Origin: Acidocella aquatica
GTDB taxonomy: Bacteria > Pseudomonadota > Alphaproteobacteria > Acetobacterales > Acetobacteraceae
Reading direction: 5' to 3'
Assembly (NCBI RefSeq): GCF_030160635.1
Contig: NZ_BSOS01000005.1
Location: forward strand, 62,001 to 126,000
DNA length: 64,000 nucleotides
The notes under the pieces are model-generated. The model saw only the letters and a program-made list of their open reading frames with translations, searched no databases and had not been told where the DNA came from. Made by a program: the position numbers and the translations under genes. Positions 34,769-43,932 of the stretch are shown piece by piece (the first letter of the stretch is position 1; each line of letters opens with the position of its first letter).

Positions 34769-37658
34769 TGGCGTCATCCTCCCCGGCCCATTCCGCGCGG
34801 CGGGAAACACCGGCGTAGACATCGTATTTATTCACCCGTTTGGGGTGCGGGCTTGCCAGATACGGCGTTTTTTCATCCGCGAATTTTGCGAACGTCTGGG
34901 GCAGCGCGTGCGCCGCATCCTCGATCATCTCGCGCAGCACCCTGGGCTTTTTCGGTTTCACCTCGCGCACCTCGCCCGCCTCGTGCCGTCCGGAAATTTT
35001 CCAGTAGGCGAGTTGCGCCACCTCGCCGCTGAATTCGTCACCAAAGCATCCGGCCTGCGCCATTACCGCCTCAAGCGGCAACTGCGGCGCGCTCCCGGCT
35101 TCCACCTCCGGGCTGGCCGGCGCCGCGCCGGTTTTGTAATCCAGAATGGATACTGTTCCATCCACACGTTTTTCAATCCGGTCGGCCCGCCCGCTCAACA
35201 CAAAGCCGCCCGGAACGGCCAGCTCCGCCTTCACCTCCGAAGCCAGATCAACTGGCGCGCCATGCGCGCCCCGCCGCGCGCGCTCGCTCTCCAGCACCCA
35301 GTCCGCGATGCGCGCCAGCCGCGCCATCCACCAATGGTCCAGCGCCGCGCGCGGGCGTCTCTCGCGCATGGCGTTCTGCAATGCGCTCACCAGCCGCGCC
35401 CGTGCGTCCGGTGCCGCGAAATTCTCCGGAATATCATAGAACTCTTCCAAGCCCTTATGCACGATCTCACCGAACAGGCTTTGGTCGCTCTCCTCGTCAA
35501 GCGGGTCAATTTCGTGAATCCGAAGAATTTTTCTGGCATAAATCGCATATGGATCGGCCATCAGCGTCGCGAAATCCGAAATGCTCAACCGCGTGGGCCG
35601 CGCCGCCGCGGGGGGGCGCGGATATGGCCTCTCGCGCCGCTCCAGCCGCACGGGCTGGTCAAGCTGCAACGACCATGACGCAGCGGGATGCGCCGGCAAT
35701 CCCTGGCCATGCAACATCGCCTGCAAGCGCGTCAGCCAGCGCGCGGGCACCGCCGGGGCGCGCTCGCGCCGCGCCGGGGCGGCCAACACCACGGTCTCGC
35801 AACATGTGGCCAATGAGAAAAACCCGTGTGCCGCCATGCCGATTTTCTGTTCCGGCGAGGGTAGTTTCGCGGCGCGGCGCATCGGGCGGCTCAGCCATGG
35901 CCCAGGCTCCGCCGGCGCGGGCCATACACCCTCTACCAGCCCGCCCAGCACCGCCACATCCACGCTCTGCAGCGCCGCTTCCTGCAAACCCCATATCGCC
36001 ACGCGCGGATGCCCGTCCTTGGTGCGTGGTTTGCGCACCACCGCGCCGCTCAACAGCGCATCGAGCAGGTCGGCCGCCTCGCTGCCCGCGATGTCCGGCA
36101 GGTCCTCAAAAACCTCCAGCGCCTGCAAAAAGATTTCTGAAAGTGCGATCCCCGCCTCGCCCGGCCATAACCGCGCGGCGCCGGGTTCCTCCGGCGTCGC
36201 GCACAGCGCCTCGGCCACGGTGAGCAGGTGGCGCAGCACCTGCGCGGGGTTACTGCGTTCGGGCAAACCCGCCGGGCGCAGCATTGCCTCCAGCCGCTCC
36301 AGAAACACGATCACCGCGGGAAGCTTTGCCTGCTCCAGGCGGAATTTTATGTCATCGAACCCCGGACCCGGCCGCGCCCCGCGCAAAGCGTGGATTTCGA
36401 GATTGCGCGCGTGTGCGCGGCACATTTCCGGCGGCAACCCCGCCGCCGCCAGCGGATGTTTCAGCAGCGCCAGCAGCGGCAGCGGGGCAAATCCGCTCAC
36501 CACCGCACGGGCCAGCAGGCGCAGAAAAATCGCGGGCGGGGTCTGTGAGAGCGGCTCCCCGGCGCTGTCGTCGGCGGTGATGCCAAAGCGTTTCAGCGCC
36601 GCGGTCACGCGCGCCGCCAGCCCCCGGTCAGGCGTTATCAACGCGGCCGTGCGCCCGGGCACCTCCAGCGCGTCGCGCAGGATCATCGCGATCGCGGTGG
36701 CGTTCTGCGCTTCCTCCTGCGCCTCCAGCCGGCTCAACCCCGCGAGCTGAAACGCCGCCGTATTCTGCCACGCCTCCAGGCAGGCCGCCGGGAGCAATGC
36801 GCGCGAAAACACCAGGCTGCGCCCGGCCGGCACGGGCGATGCCGGGGCAGGCAGGCGCGTTACCTCGGCAGGGCGCGCGCCGATTTCCGCCAGCAGCCGG
36901 GCGATGCCGCCTTGGGCGTGGCTGTCATCCAGCGCCTCCCAGGCGGCCTCGCTCAGCTCAAAATCATAGCCCGGCAGAAGCAGCAGCCCCTCCGGCAGGC
37001 CCGCCACCCGCCGGGCCAGCCGCCCGATCGCCGGGTTGCCCTCGGCGGCGACCATCCATACCCGGTGCGGCGGCGGATTTTCCCCCCAGGCGGCGGTTTG
37101 CGCGTCCAACAGCGCCACCAGCCGCGCCGCCGGGTCCATCCCGCCCATCCCGGCCACAATCCCCGGCCAGAGATGGGTGATGATCTCCAGAAATTTCAAG
37201 GTGGTCTGCCAATGGCTGGCGAGCTCCGCGGCGACCACATTGGGCAGGGTGGCGGCGAGATCAACCTCGGCATAGGCCGCTTCGTCCAACAGCCCCGCCA
37301 GCTCGGCGGCAAGCTGCCAGGCGGCATGGAGCTTTTGCGGCGCGCCGTCTTGTCCGTTCATGCGCAAAATCAGCCGCGCCAAAACCGCCTGGCGCTGCAT
37401 GGGGGGGATTGCGGGTGGCAGGTCCAGCGCCCCGGCCAGCGTGAGCCCGGCTTCATCGATGGCGCCAAGGGCGACGATGCGCGGCAGCAACAGCGCCTTG
37501 CCCTGGTTTTGTTCCAGAAACGCCCCGGCCAGCGCCTGCGCCGCGCGGCGGCTGGGCAGCAGGATCAGCCCATCGGCCGAGTCGCCGCCCGTCTCCAGCC
37601 AGCGTTTCGCCAGCGCCGGCAAAAACGCCGCTTCCGCCGTGAACGCGCCGAGCCTCAT
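34755..37658 (-). CDS. addB: Double-strand break repair protein AddB
   Basis: 967 residues. The inactivated helicase-like N-terminal part begins LRLGAFTAEAAFLPALAKRW-like and LILLPSRRAAQALAGAFLEQ. The C-terminal PD-(D/E)xK nuclease has LSISDFATLMADPYAIYARK and the catalytic VSILDYKTGAAP. It is the partner of AddA. It overlaps tsaE by 4 bp. In many Alphaproteobacteria a sugar kinase and a nucleotidyltransferase gene (amgK, murU) stand between tsaE and addB; here they are missing. Confidence 0.93.
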   Translation of the reverse strand: MRLGAFTAEAAFLPALAKRWLETGGDSADGLILLPSRRAAQALAGAFLEQNQGKALLLPRIVALGAIDEAGLTLAGALDLPPAIPPMQRQAVLARLILRMNGQDGAPQKLHAAWQLAAELAGLLDEAAYAEVDLAATLPNVVAAELASHWQTTLKFLEIITHLWPGIVAGMGGMDPAARLVALLDAQTAAWGENPPPHRVWMVAAEGNPAIGRLARRVAGLPEGLLLLPGYDFELSEAAWEALDDSHAQGGIARLLAEIGARPAEVTRLPAPASPVPAGRSLVFSRALLPAACLEAWQNTAAFQLAGLSRLEAQEEAQNATAIAMILRDALEVPGRTAALITPDRGLAARVTAALKRFGITADDSAGEPLSQTPPAIFLRLLARAVVSGFAPLPLLALLKHPLAAAGLPPEMCRAHARNLEIHALRGARPGPGFDDIKFRLEQAKLPAVIVFLERLEAMLRPAGLPERSNPAQVLRHLLTVAEALCATPEEPGAARLWPGEAGIALSEIFLQALEVFEDLPDIAGSEAADLLDALLSGAVVRKPRTKDGHPRVAIWGLQEAALQSVDVAVLGGLVEGVWPAPAEPGPWLSRPMRRAAKLPSPEQKIGMAAHGFFSLATCCETVVLAAPARRERAPAVPARWLTRLQAMLHGQGLPAHPAASWSLQLDQPVRLERRERPYPRPPAAARPTRLSISDFATLMADPYAIYARKILRIHEIDPLDEESDQSLFGEIVHKGLEEFYDIPENFAAPDARARLVSALQNAMRERRPRAALDHWWMARLARIADWVLESERARRGAHGAPVDLASEVKAELAVPGGFVLSGRADRIEKRVDGTVSILDYKTGAAPASPEVEAGSAPQLPLEAVMAQAGCFGDEFSGEVAQLAYWKISGRHEAGEVREVKPKKPRVLREMIEDAAHALPQTFAKFADEKTPYLASPHPKRVNKYDVYAGVSRRAEWAGEDDANDGD

Positions 37659-38074
37659 GGTGTATCCTCCGCCAGCTCGGCGCTTCGGCCCGTGCCTTCA
37701 TGCGAGAAGCTCAGCCGCAGGGCGCGCGGCGGTGTCAGCGGCCCCAGCCGGTCGGGCCATTCCACGATGACGATGCCATCCAGCGCTTCCTCCCACCCCA
37801 GCTCCTCCAGCGCATGATGGTCCTGCAGGCGCCACAGGTCATAATGCCAGATGGTGGTCCCCCGGGCCTCGTATTGCTGCACCAGGGTGAAGGTGGGGGA
37901 GGGGACGGTGAGGTCCGGCTCGCCGGTCAACGCGCGGATGAACGCGCGGGCGAAGCTGGTTTTCCCGGCGCCCAGCGGGCCGCAGAGCAGCAAAACATCC
38001 CCGGCGCGCGCCCGGGCGGCGAGTTCCTGGGCCAGGGCGATGGTCGCGGCTTCATCGGGGAGGAAGATCTGCAT
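37655..38074 (-). CDS. tsaE: tRNA threonylcarbamoyladenosine biosynthesis ATPase TsaE
   Basis: 139 residues from the ATG at 38074 (MQIFLPDEAATIALAQELAA); longer forms run into the divergent gene. Walker A LCGPLGAGKTSFARAFI, VPSPTFTLVQQYEA and HYDLWRL are TsaE signatures. With TsaB and TsaD it makes t6A37 in ANN-decoding tRNAs. First gene of the tsaE-addB-addA unit. Confidence 0.94.
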   Translation of the reverse strand: MQIFLPDEAATIALAQELAARARAGDVLLLCGPLGAGKTSFARAFIRALTGEPDLTVPSPTFTLVQQYEARGTTIWHYDLWRLQDHHALEELGWEEALDGIVIVEWPDRLGPLTPPRALRLSFSHEGTGRSAELAEDTP

Positions 38075-38132
38075 GGCACTCTTTTTAGGGCATGCGCTTG
38101 ATTGTGGAAGGGCGGTGCGGCAAAGCCAGGGC

Positions 38133-39143
38133 ATGGAAAAGCTGACAACGGATGTTGCGATCATCGGTGCTGGCCCGGCCGGGCTGTTTGCGGTGTTTGA
38201 GTGCGGGATGCTCAAAATGTCCTGCGTGTTGATTGACGCTCTGGGCGAGACCGGCGGGCAATGCGCCGCGCTCTACCCGGAGAAGCCGATTTACGACATT
38301 CCGGCCCACCCCGGCATTGAGGCGTCTGAGTTGATCGCCCGGCTCGAGCAGCAGATTGCGCCCTTCGCGCCGCAACGGCTGCTCGGGCGGCGGGTGGAAA
38401 AACTGCATGGCAGCCAGGGGGCGTTTACCCTCACCACCGATGCGGGCGATGAAATCGCGGCCAAAGCGGTGATCGTCGCGGCCGGGGCCGGAGCCTTTGG
38501 CCCCAACCGCCCGCCGCTGGAGGGTCTGCCCGCCTATGAGGCCACCGGGGCGGTGCAATATTATGTGAAGCGCCGCGAGGCGCTGCGGGGCAAGCGCGTG
38601 GTGATCGCCGGCGGGGGCGACTCGGCGGTGGACTGGGCGCTGGCGCTCAACGGCATTGCCGAGAGTATCCATGTCATCCACCGCCGGCCAAAATTCCGCG
38701 CGGCGCCCGAAAGTGCGGCGCAGCTGGATGCGGCGGCGGCGCGCGGCGAGATCGACATGGTGATCCCCTATCAGCTGCACGCGCTGCACGGCGCGGCCGG
38801 GGTGCTGGAGGCGGTGGAAGTGGCTGATCTGGACGGCGCCACGCGGCTGATTGGGGCGGATGTGCTGCTGCCGTTTTTTGGCCTGGCGATGGAGCTGGGG
38901 CCGCTGGCGGACTGGGCGTTTCAGCTGGAGCGCAACCATGTGGTGGTGAACCCGGCGCGGATGGAAACCACGGTGCCGGGGATTTTCGGCGTGGGGGATA
39001 TCGTGACCTATCCGGGCAAGCTGAAGCTTATTTTGCAGGGGTTTGCCGAGGGCGCGGTGGCGGCGCATGCGATCCACCCGATTGTGTATCCCGATGTGGC
39101 GCTGCATTTTGAGTATTCGACCAGCAAGGGCGTGCCGGCTTAG
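38133..39143 (+). CDS. Ferredoxin--NADP reductase, thioredoxin-reductase-like type
   Basis: 336 residues from the ATG at 38133. FAD motif DVAIIGAGPAGLFAVFECGM, then GETGGQCAALYPEKPIYDIP, and the NADPH motif VVIAGGGDSAVDWALALNG. No CxxC redox pair, which separates it from thioredoxin reductase and matches type 2 FNR (YumC-like). It transfers electrons between NADPH and ferredoxin or flavodoxin. The TAG stop lies within the hairpin at 39141-39174. Confidence 0.92.
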   Translation: MEKLTTDVAIIGAGPAGLFAVFECGMLKMSCVLIDALGETGGQCAALYPEKPIYDIPAHPGIEASELIARLEQQIAPFAPQRLLGRRVEKLHGSQGAFTLTTDAGDEIAAKAVIVAAGAGAFGPNRPPLEGLPAYEATGAVQYYVKRREALRGKRVVIAGGGDSAVDWALALNGIAESIHVIHRRPKFRAAPESAAQLDAAAARGEIDMVIPYQLHALHGAAGVLEAVEVADLDGATRLIGADVLLPFFGLAMELGPLADWAFQLERNHVVVNPARMETTVPGIFGVGDIVTYPGKLKLILQGFAEGAVAAHAIHPIVYPDVALHFEYSTSKGVPA

Positions 39144-39174
39144 AGCGTGATTGCCTTACGTCAATCACGCTCTA
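39141..39174. repeat. Perfect hairpin overlapping a stop codon
   Basis: TAGAGCGTGATTG and CAATCACGCTCTA form a perfect 13-bp stem. It has the same TAGAG...CTCTA ends and size as the hairpin module of the 106-bp repeats, but with other bases inside. Its first three bases are the stop of the FNR gene. Confidence 0.85.
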
Positions 39175-39186
39175 CCCTTACTTTGC

Positions 39187-39245
39187 GATCAATTTCATTG
39201 GTTTAGTTTGAATCTGGCGATTCAAGCTAAACCAATATTGATCTA
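39187..39245. repeat. Long hairpin, type C, second copy
   Basis: GATCAATTTCATTGGTTTAG pairs with a right arm ending AACCAATATTGATCTA. The TGAATC/GATTCA part next to the loop matches the 5790-5847 hairpin. It lies between convergent genes, together with the preceding hairpin. Confidence 0.8.
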
Positions 39246-39270
39246 AGCCCGGGCGGCCCGCAACGCTGGG

Positions 39271-40140
39271 TTAGCTGCCCTTTTTCAGCACCGCGTTGGC
39301 GATCACCTGCTGGATGCCGGTCGCGGCCTCGGTCGCGGCGGCGGCGGCGACATCGCCCCAGTAGGGGGTGATGTCCGCCAGGGCGAGCGGGTGCAGCTGC
39401 GTGACCTGGCCGATTTTGCGGTGGTTGGCGTCCTGCACGCTCCAGTCCAGCTCAACCATGACCTGGCCGTTTTGCCCTGGTGTCACCACGATATTGCCGG
39501 TGACGGTGAAATCCGCCTGGGCCGGGTTGGTCACCACCACATCGTCAGGGCCGGGCAGGTCGCGCCCGAGGTTGAGCGGCAGGGAGTGGTTGCCATCGCC
39601 CGGCGCGCCGGTGACGGGGCCAATAAAAATCCGCGGCGGGCGGTTTTCCAGCGATTGCGGGTTGCTGCCCTGGATGCGCGCGTTGATGGCGGTGAGCGTT
39701 TTGGAGAGCGCCTGCGCATCGGTGGTGGCGGCATTGTTGAGGGCGGCGGGGTCGCCCTGGCTCCAGGCGGCGGCGGCGATGGGGGCGCCGTTCTGGTTGC
39801 CGTAGGTTTTGCCGTCCGGCCCGGTGATGACATAGGCGGGGGTGATGGTATCGCCGTTGCGGCTGGCCGAGGTGGTGAGCAGCCAGCCGCCCTTCATGGG
39901 CGCCCCCGCGATGCTCGGGATGTCATAATTCACCAGCGCGGCGGCGAGGTCCTTGGCATAAATGGGGGCGGATTTGGCATCCAGCAGCGAGGCGGCGGCG
40001 GGGGGCGGCACCATGAGCACCGGCGCCGGCGGGATGGACAGGCGCGCGCCCTCCGGCCCGGGATTGCCGTAAAACGGTTCAGGCAGGGTGCCGCAGGCGG
40101 CCAGCGCCAGGGGCAGTAACACGGCCAATCGTTTTATCAT
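39271..40140 (-). CDS. Lipoprotein of unknown function
   Basis: 289 residues. The signal IKRLAVLLPLALAAC has a lipobox (LAAC, Cys 16). The mature part starts Pro-rich, then has a segment with GGWLLTTSASRNGDTITPAY and VVTNPAQADFTVTGNIVVTP, which looks like an outer-membrane or periplasmic beta-rich domain. No named family was recognised. It overlaps pgeF by 4 bp and sits at the end of the hldD-lgt-MidA-pgeF unit. Confidence 0.75.
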   Translation of the reverse strand: MIKRLAVLLPLALAACGTLPEPFYGNPGPEGARLSIPPAPVLMVPPPAAASLLDAKSAPIYAKDLAAALVNYDIPSIAGAPMKGGWLLTTSASRNGDTITPAYVITGPDGKTYGNQNGAPIAAAAWSQGDPAALNNAATTDAQALSKTLTAINARIQGSNPQSLENRPPRIFIGPVTGAPGDGNHSLPLNLGRDLPGPDDVVVTNPAQADFTVTGNIVVTPGQNGQVMVELDWSVQDANHRKIGQVTQLHPLALADITPYWGDVAAAAATEAATGIQQVIANAVLKKGS

Positions 40141-40877
40141 GTGCGGATCACGGAGATCTGATGCCCGGTGGCGGCCTCATGGCGCAGGGTTTTGCGGCGG
40201 TAGGAGAAGAAATTTTCTTCCTCCGCGCAGGTGTCGTTGGGCAATATATCGGTGGCCACGCCCGCGGCTTTGAGGCGGGCGGCGCAATAGCCGGGCAGGT
40301 CGAACTGCCAGCGTTCCAGGCGTCCGGGCGTGAAGAAGCGCGCGGCGGCGGCGTCATCCTCGATGAGGGGCGTGCGCAGATCGGCGCTCACCTCATAGCT
40401 TTTTTGGTGGATGCAGGGGCCGATGGCGGCGTGGATGCCCTCTGCGCCCAGCGCGCGCATGGCCTCCACGGTCACCTCCAGAACACCCAGGAACGCGCCG
40501 CGCCAGCCGGCATGGGCGGCGCCGATGATGCGCCCGGTGGCATCGGCGAAGAGCACGGGCGCGCAATCGGCGGTGATGACGCCAAGGGCGAGGCCGGGGC
40601 GGTTGGTGACCAGTGCGTCAGCCGCCGGCCCGGCGCCGATGGCCCAGGGGGTGGTGACGGTGATGACCTCGGTGCCATGGACCTGTTTGAGGCCGAGCAG
40701 GGAATCGGGCGCCACATCCAGGGTGCGGGCCACGCGGGCGCGGTTTTCGCGGATGTTGGCCACCTCGTCAGCGCCGGAGAAGCTGCAGTTCAGGCTGGTG
40801 TAAGCCCCGGTGGAGACGCCGCCGTTGCGGGTGAAGAAGCCGTGGCGGGCTGGCAGGCCGCCGGTGAGAAAATCCAT
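40137..40877 (-). CDS. pgeF: Peptidoglycan editing factor PgeF (laccase-domain protein)
   Basis: 246 residues. The signature GVITADCAPVLFAD with Cys and the AAHAGWRGAFLGVLE His form the metal site with His in QVHGTEV. IGPCIHQKSYEV is also typical. PgeF (YfiH) acts on wrongly made UDP-MurNAc-L-Ser to keep peptidoglycan composition correct. The MidA-pgeF order with lgt upstream is common in Alphaproteobacteria. Confidence 0.92.
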   Translation of the reverse strand: MDFLTGGLPARHGFFTRNGGVSTGAYTSLNCSFSGADEVANIRENRARVARTLDVAPDSLLGLKQVHGTEVITVTTPWAIGAGPAADALVTNRPGLALGVITADCAPVLFADATGRIIGAAHAGWRGAFLGVLEVTVEAMRALGAEGIHAAIGPCIHQKSYEVSADLRTPLIEDDAAAARFFTPGRLERWQFDLPGYCAARLKAAGVATDILPNDTCAEEENFFSYRRKTLRHEAATGHQISVIRT

Positions 40878-41797
40878 TATTCGAATCCTGGCAGGGTGGG
40901 GAAACCCTTAGGGCAAAGGGCGAGGCATTTGAACAGGCTGCCCATGGCCTCCGGCGCGGTGAGGCGCCGGGCCGCCAGCTTCAGCGCCTCGGCCCGCGCG
41001 GGGTTTTTGCGGGCGAGGGCGTCACTGCGCTGGAACAGGCCGAGGGCTGTGAGAAATTCGTTCTGCTTCACCGGCCCCTGTGCGTTGTGACGCGCCTTGA
41101 TGGCCGCGAAATCAACATGCGCGGTGAGATCGGCGGTGCCGGGGGTGGTCAGGGGATCGGCGTATTTACCCCCGGCGATGGCCTGCACGCTCTCGCCGGG
41201 AGCGGATTGGGCGGGGCCATAGTCGATAAACAAGGCGATGGCGCCGCGGACCGCCAGGGCGGCGCAGAAATCCAACGCCGCCTCGTTCACCTCGCGCACG
41301 CTGCCCTCGGGGTCATCAGGGAGCGGATAATCGGTGGGGATTTCCACATAGGCGCCGTGGCTCACATGGCGTTCCACCCAGCCGGTGGGGCGGCGGACGA
41401 ACTGGCGCACGGGCAGGGCGTCCAGAAATTCATTGGCCAGCAATATCAGCGGCCCGGGCGGGATGGTGGCCAATGACTCATGCCAGGTGGCGCGGGGCAC
41501 GCGGGCCGCCTGCTGCGCGCGCAGGCGGGGCGAGGTCTCCAGCAGATGCACATTGGCGGCAGGCCAGACGCGCATTGCATCGGCCATCAGCACGCCGCGC
41601 CCCGGCCCGGCCTCGGCCAGCATGATGCCCTCCGGCGCGCCCATCATGGCCCACACGGTTTTGGCCCAGGCGCCCAGCAGCTCACCGAAAACCTGGGTCA
41701 GCTCCGGCGCGGTGGTGAAATCCTGGGAGAAGTCATGCGTGGCGTAATAGGCGGCATTCGCCCGCGCCATGAAATGGTCGAAACGTTCAGGCTGCAC
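40877..41797 (-). CDS. MidA-family SAM-dependent methyltransferase
   Basis: 306 residues, a little shorter at the N-terminus than many family members. RFDHFMARANAAYYATHDF, FTTAPELTQVFGELLGAW and the SAM motif MLAEAGPGRGVLMADAM identify the COG1565/MidA (NDUFAF7) family. The mitochondrial relative dimethylates an arginine of NDUFS2 for complex I assembly; the same role in bacteria is assumed. It overlaps lgt by 11 bp. Confidence 0.9.
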   Translation of the reverse strand: MQPERFDHFMARANAAYYATHDFSQDFTTAPELTQVFGELLGAWAKTVWAMMGAPEGIMLAEAGPGRGVLMADAMRVWPAANVHLLETSPRLRAQQAARVPRATWHESLATIPPGPLILLANEFLDALPVRQFVRRPTGWVERHVSHGAYVEIPTDYPLPDDPEGSVREVNEAALDFCAALAVRGAIALFIDYGPAQSAPGESVQAIAGGKYADPLTTPGTADLTAHVDFAAIKARHNAQGPVKQNEFLTALGLFQRSDALARKNPARAEALKLAARRLTAPEAMGSLFKCLALCPKGFPTLPGFE

Positions 41798-42629
41798 GCG
41801 GGGTCTGGCGGGCGGCCCAGACCAGCATCACCAGCCCGGCGAAAAGCACGGGGAGGGAGAGGATCTGGCCCATGGTGGTGCCGAAGGGGAGAAAGCCGAG
41901 GAAATAGTCCGGCTCGCGGAAACACTCGGAGATGATGCGCGCGATGGCGTAGCAGATGAGGAACAGCCCGGTGAGCATGCCCGGCCGCTGGCGCCATTTG
42001 TCCGAGCGGACGGCCAGGATCATGATGAGGAACAGCACCACGCCTTCGAGCAGAGCCTCGATCAGCTCCGAGGGGTAGCGCGGCCTGAGGGCGTTCGTGG
42101 GGTCCACGCTGGCTGATTCGGGGTAGATGATGAGCAGCGGGAACCAGTGCGTGGCAACCCGGCCCCATAGTTCGCCATTGATGAAATTGGCGCAGCGGCC
42201 AAGAAACAGCCCGATGGGCACGACGGTGGCGATGCGGTCGGCGAAGGCGAACATATTGAGCCCGTGTTTCCGGCAGAACCAGATGATGGCGATGGCCACG
42301 CCGATGAACCCGCCATGCGAGCTCATGCCGCCCTGCCAGACCGCGATGATCTGGATGGGATGCGCCAGCAGGTAGGAGAGCGGCTCCTGATAGAGCTGGT
42401 AGAACAGCACATAGCCGAGCCGCCCGCCGAGCAGCACGCCGAGCACCGCCCAGGTAAGAAAATCGTCCACCTGTTGCTGCGTGGCGGCGAAGGGCGAGAG
42501 TTTAACCAGCCGCTGCGCCAGCCACCAGCCGCCCAGCAGCCCGGTGATGTAGGCAAGGGCGTAATAATGCACGGCCAGCGGGCCGATGCTGAACAGCACG
42601 GGGCTGAAATGGGGCCAGGTGAAAATCAT
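41787..42629 (-). CDS. lgt: Prolipoprotein diacylglyceryl transferase
   Basis: 280 residues with about seven membrane segments. The Lgt signature GLFLGRCANFINGELWGR is complete, and the HGGFIG segment (SHGGFIGVAIAIIW) holds the essential His. It transfers diacylglycerol from phosphatidylglycerol to lipobox cysteines, serving lipoproteins such as those at 20215, 21575, 29611 and 39271. Start and hldD stop overlap by one base. Confidence 0.97.
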   Translation of the reverse strand: MIFTWPHFSPVLFSIGPLAVHYYALAYITGLLGGWWLAQRLVKLSPFAATQQQVDDFLTWAVLGVLLGGRLGYVLFYQLYQEPLSYLLAHPIQIIAVWQGGMSSHGGFIGVAIAIIWFCRKHGLNMFAFADRIATVVPIGLFLGRCANFINGELWGRVATHWFPLLIIYPESASVDPTNALRPRYPSELIEALLEGVVLFLIMILAVRSDKWRQRPGMLTGLFLICYAIARIISECFREPDYFLGFLPFGTTMGQILSLPVLFAGLVMLVWAARQTPRAA

Positions 42630-43609
42630 CAGCGGTACATGTCCCCTTGAAGGAGGAAGTCCTGAATATAGGCGCCCACCCCCTGTTCCAGCGTGTGAAA
42701 CTGGTGGTTGAACCCGGCGGCGCGCAGCCGGTGCATCGGAGCCTGGGTGAAGGATTGGTATTGCCCGCGCAGGTTGGCCGGCATGTCGATATATTCAATG
42801 CTGGGCGGCACGTTATGGGCGGCGCAGACCGCGCGGGCGAGGTCGGCATAGGTGCGTGCCAGACCGGTGCCCAGATTATACAGGCCGGAGATTTTTGGCG
42901 CGGCGAGCAGGAAGGTCAGCGCCGCGATCACATCGTCAATATAGATAAAGTCGCGCTGCTGCGCGCCGTCGGCCATGCCCGGCTGGTCAGCTTTGAACAG
43001 CCGCACCGGGCCGCCGGCGGCGATTTCATCGTGTTTGACCTTCACCACCGAGATCATCTTGCCCTTGTGGTACTCGTTGGGGCCGTAGACGTTGAAGAAC
43101 TTCACCCCGGCCCAGGCGGGCGGGGCGGGGGCGCCGGCCGCGACCTGCCCGGCCACCCAGAGGTCGAAGGCGTGCTTGCTCCAGCCGTAGAGGTTGAGCG
43201 GCTGGAGTTTTTGCAGGGCGGGGATGGACATGTCATCCTCAAACCCGGCGGCGCCATTGCCGTAGGTGGCGGCCGATGAGGCGTAGATGAAGCGCGTGCC
43301 ATGCGCGGCGCACCAGTGCCAGAGGTATTGGCTGAGTTCCACGTTGGTTTTCCAGACCAGATCGCCATCGGTCGCGGTGGTCTCCGAGATTGCGCCGAGA
43401 TGCACGATGGCGGTCAGTTCAGGGGACCGGCTGAGGAATTCCGCCAGGTTTTCCGGCGCGATCACCTGCAAGGGCGGGGTGTGGCGCAGGTTGCGCCACT
43501 TGGCCTCGTGGCCCAGCCAGTCAGCAATGATACACTCCTGGCCGTTGGCGCGCAGCGCCGCGTGCAAGTTGGAGCCAATAAATCCCGCGCCACCCGTGAC
43601 CAATATCAT
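42629..43609 (-). CDS. hldD: ADP-glyceromanno-heptose 6-epimerase
   Basis: 326 residues from the ATG at 43609 (MILVTGGAGFIGSNLHAAL). The NAD motif TGGAGFIG, IYASSAATYG with catalytic Ser, and NLYGWSKHAFD with Tyr-x3-Lys are present. FNVYGPNEYHKGKM and GAQQRDFIYIDDV are specific to HldD/RfaD. It converts ADP-D-glycero-heptose to the L-glycero form for the lipopolysaccharide core, so the cell has heptose-containing LPS. Confidence 0.95.
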   Translation of the reverse strand: MILVTGGAGFIGSNLHAALRANGQECIIADWLGHEAKWRNLRHTPPLQVIAPENLAEFLSRSPELTAIVHLGAISETTATDGDLVWKTNVELSQYLWHWCAAHGTRFIYASSAATYGNGAAGFEDDMSIPALQKLQPLNLYGWSKHAFDLWVAGQVAAGAPAPPAWAGVKFFNVYGPNEYHKGKMISVVKVKHDEIAAGGPVRLFKADQPGMADGAQQRDFIYIDDVIAALTFLLAAPKISGLYNLGTGLARTYADLARAVCAAHNVPPSIEYIDMPANLRGQYQSFTQAPMHRLRAAGFNHQFHTLEQGVGAYIQDFLLQGDMYR

Positions 43610-43656
43610 GCGGGTGCTTATATGCAGATGCACCACTGTAGAGAAGGCCCACCGCC

Positions 43657-43932
43657 ATGAACGAACGCCCTAAATTTTTTGACGATATCGCCGGTGTTGC
43701 CGGTGGCGCGATTTCCGCTCTCGCCGGGCTGCGCGAGGAAATGGCCTCGCTGGTGCGCGCGCGGGTTGATGAGGCGGTGCGCCGGTTGGATCTGGTGAAG
43801 CGCGACGAGTTCGAGGCGATGGCCGAGCTTGCGCGCCGCGCCAAGGCCCAGGTGGAGGCGCTGGAGACCCGCGTGGCCCAGTTGGAGGTGCAGAAGCCCG
43901 ACCGGCCTGAGCCGGAAGACATCGTCGGCTGA
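43657..43932 (+). CDS. ubiK: UbiK-family accessory factor (BMFP)
   Basis: 91 residues. FFDDIAGVAGGAISALAGLR forms an amphipathic membrane-active helix and the C-terminal half (EFEAMAELARRAKAQVEAL) is a coiled coil ending in a variable acidic tail. This matches UbiK/YqiC, which helps ubiquinone synthesis with UbiJ, and the older BMFP name for membrane fusogenic activity. It is divergent from hldD. Confidence 0.88.
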   Translation: MNERPKFFDDIAGVAGGAISALAGLREEMASLVRARVDEAVRRLDLVKRDEFEAMAELARRAKAQVEALETRVAQLEVQKPDRPEPEDIVG

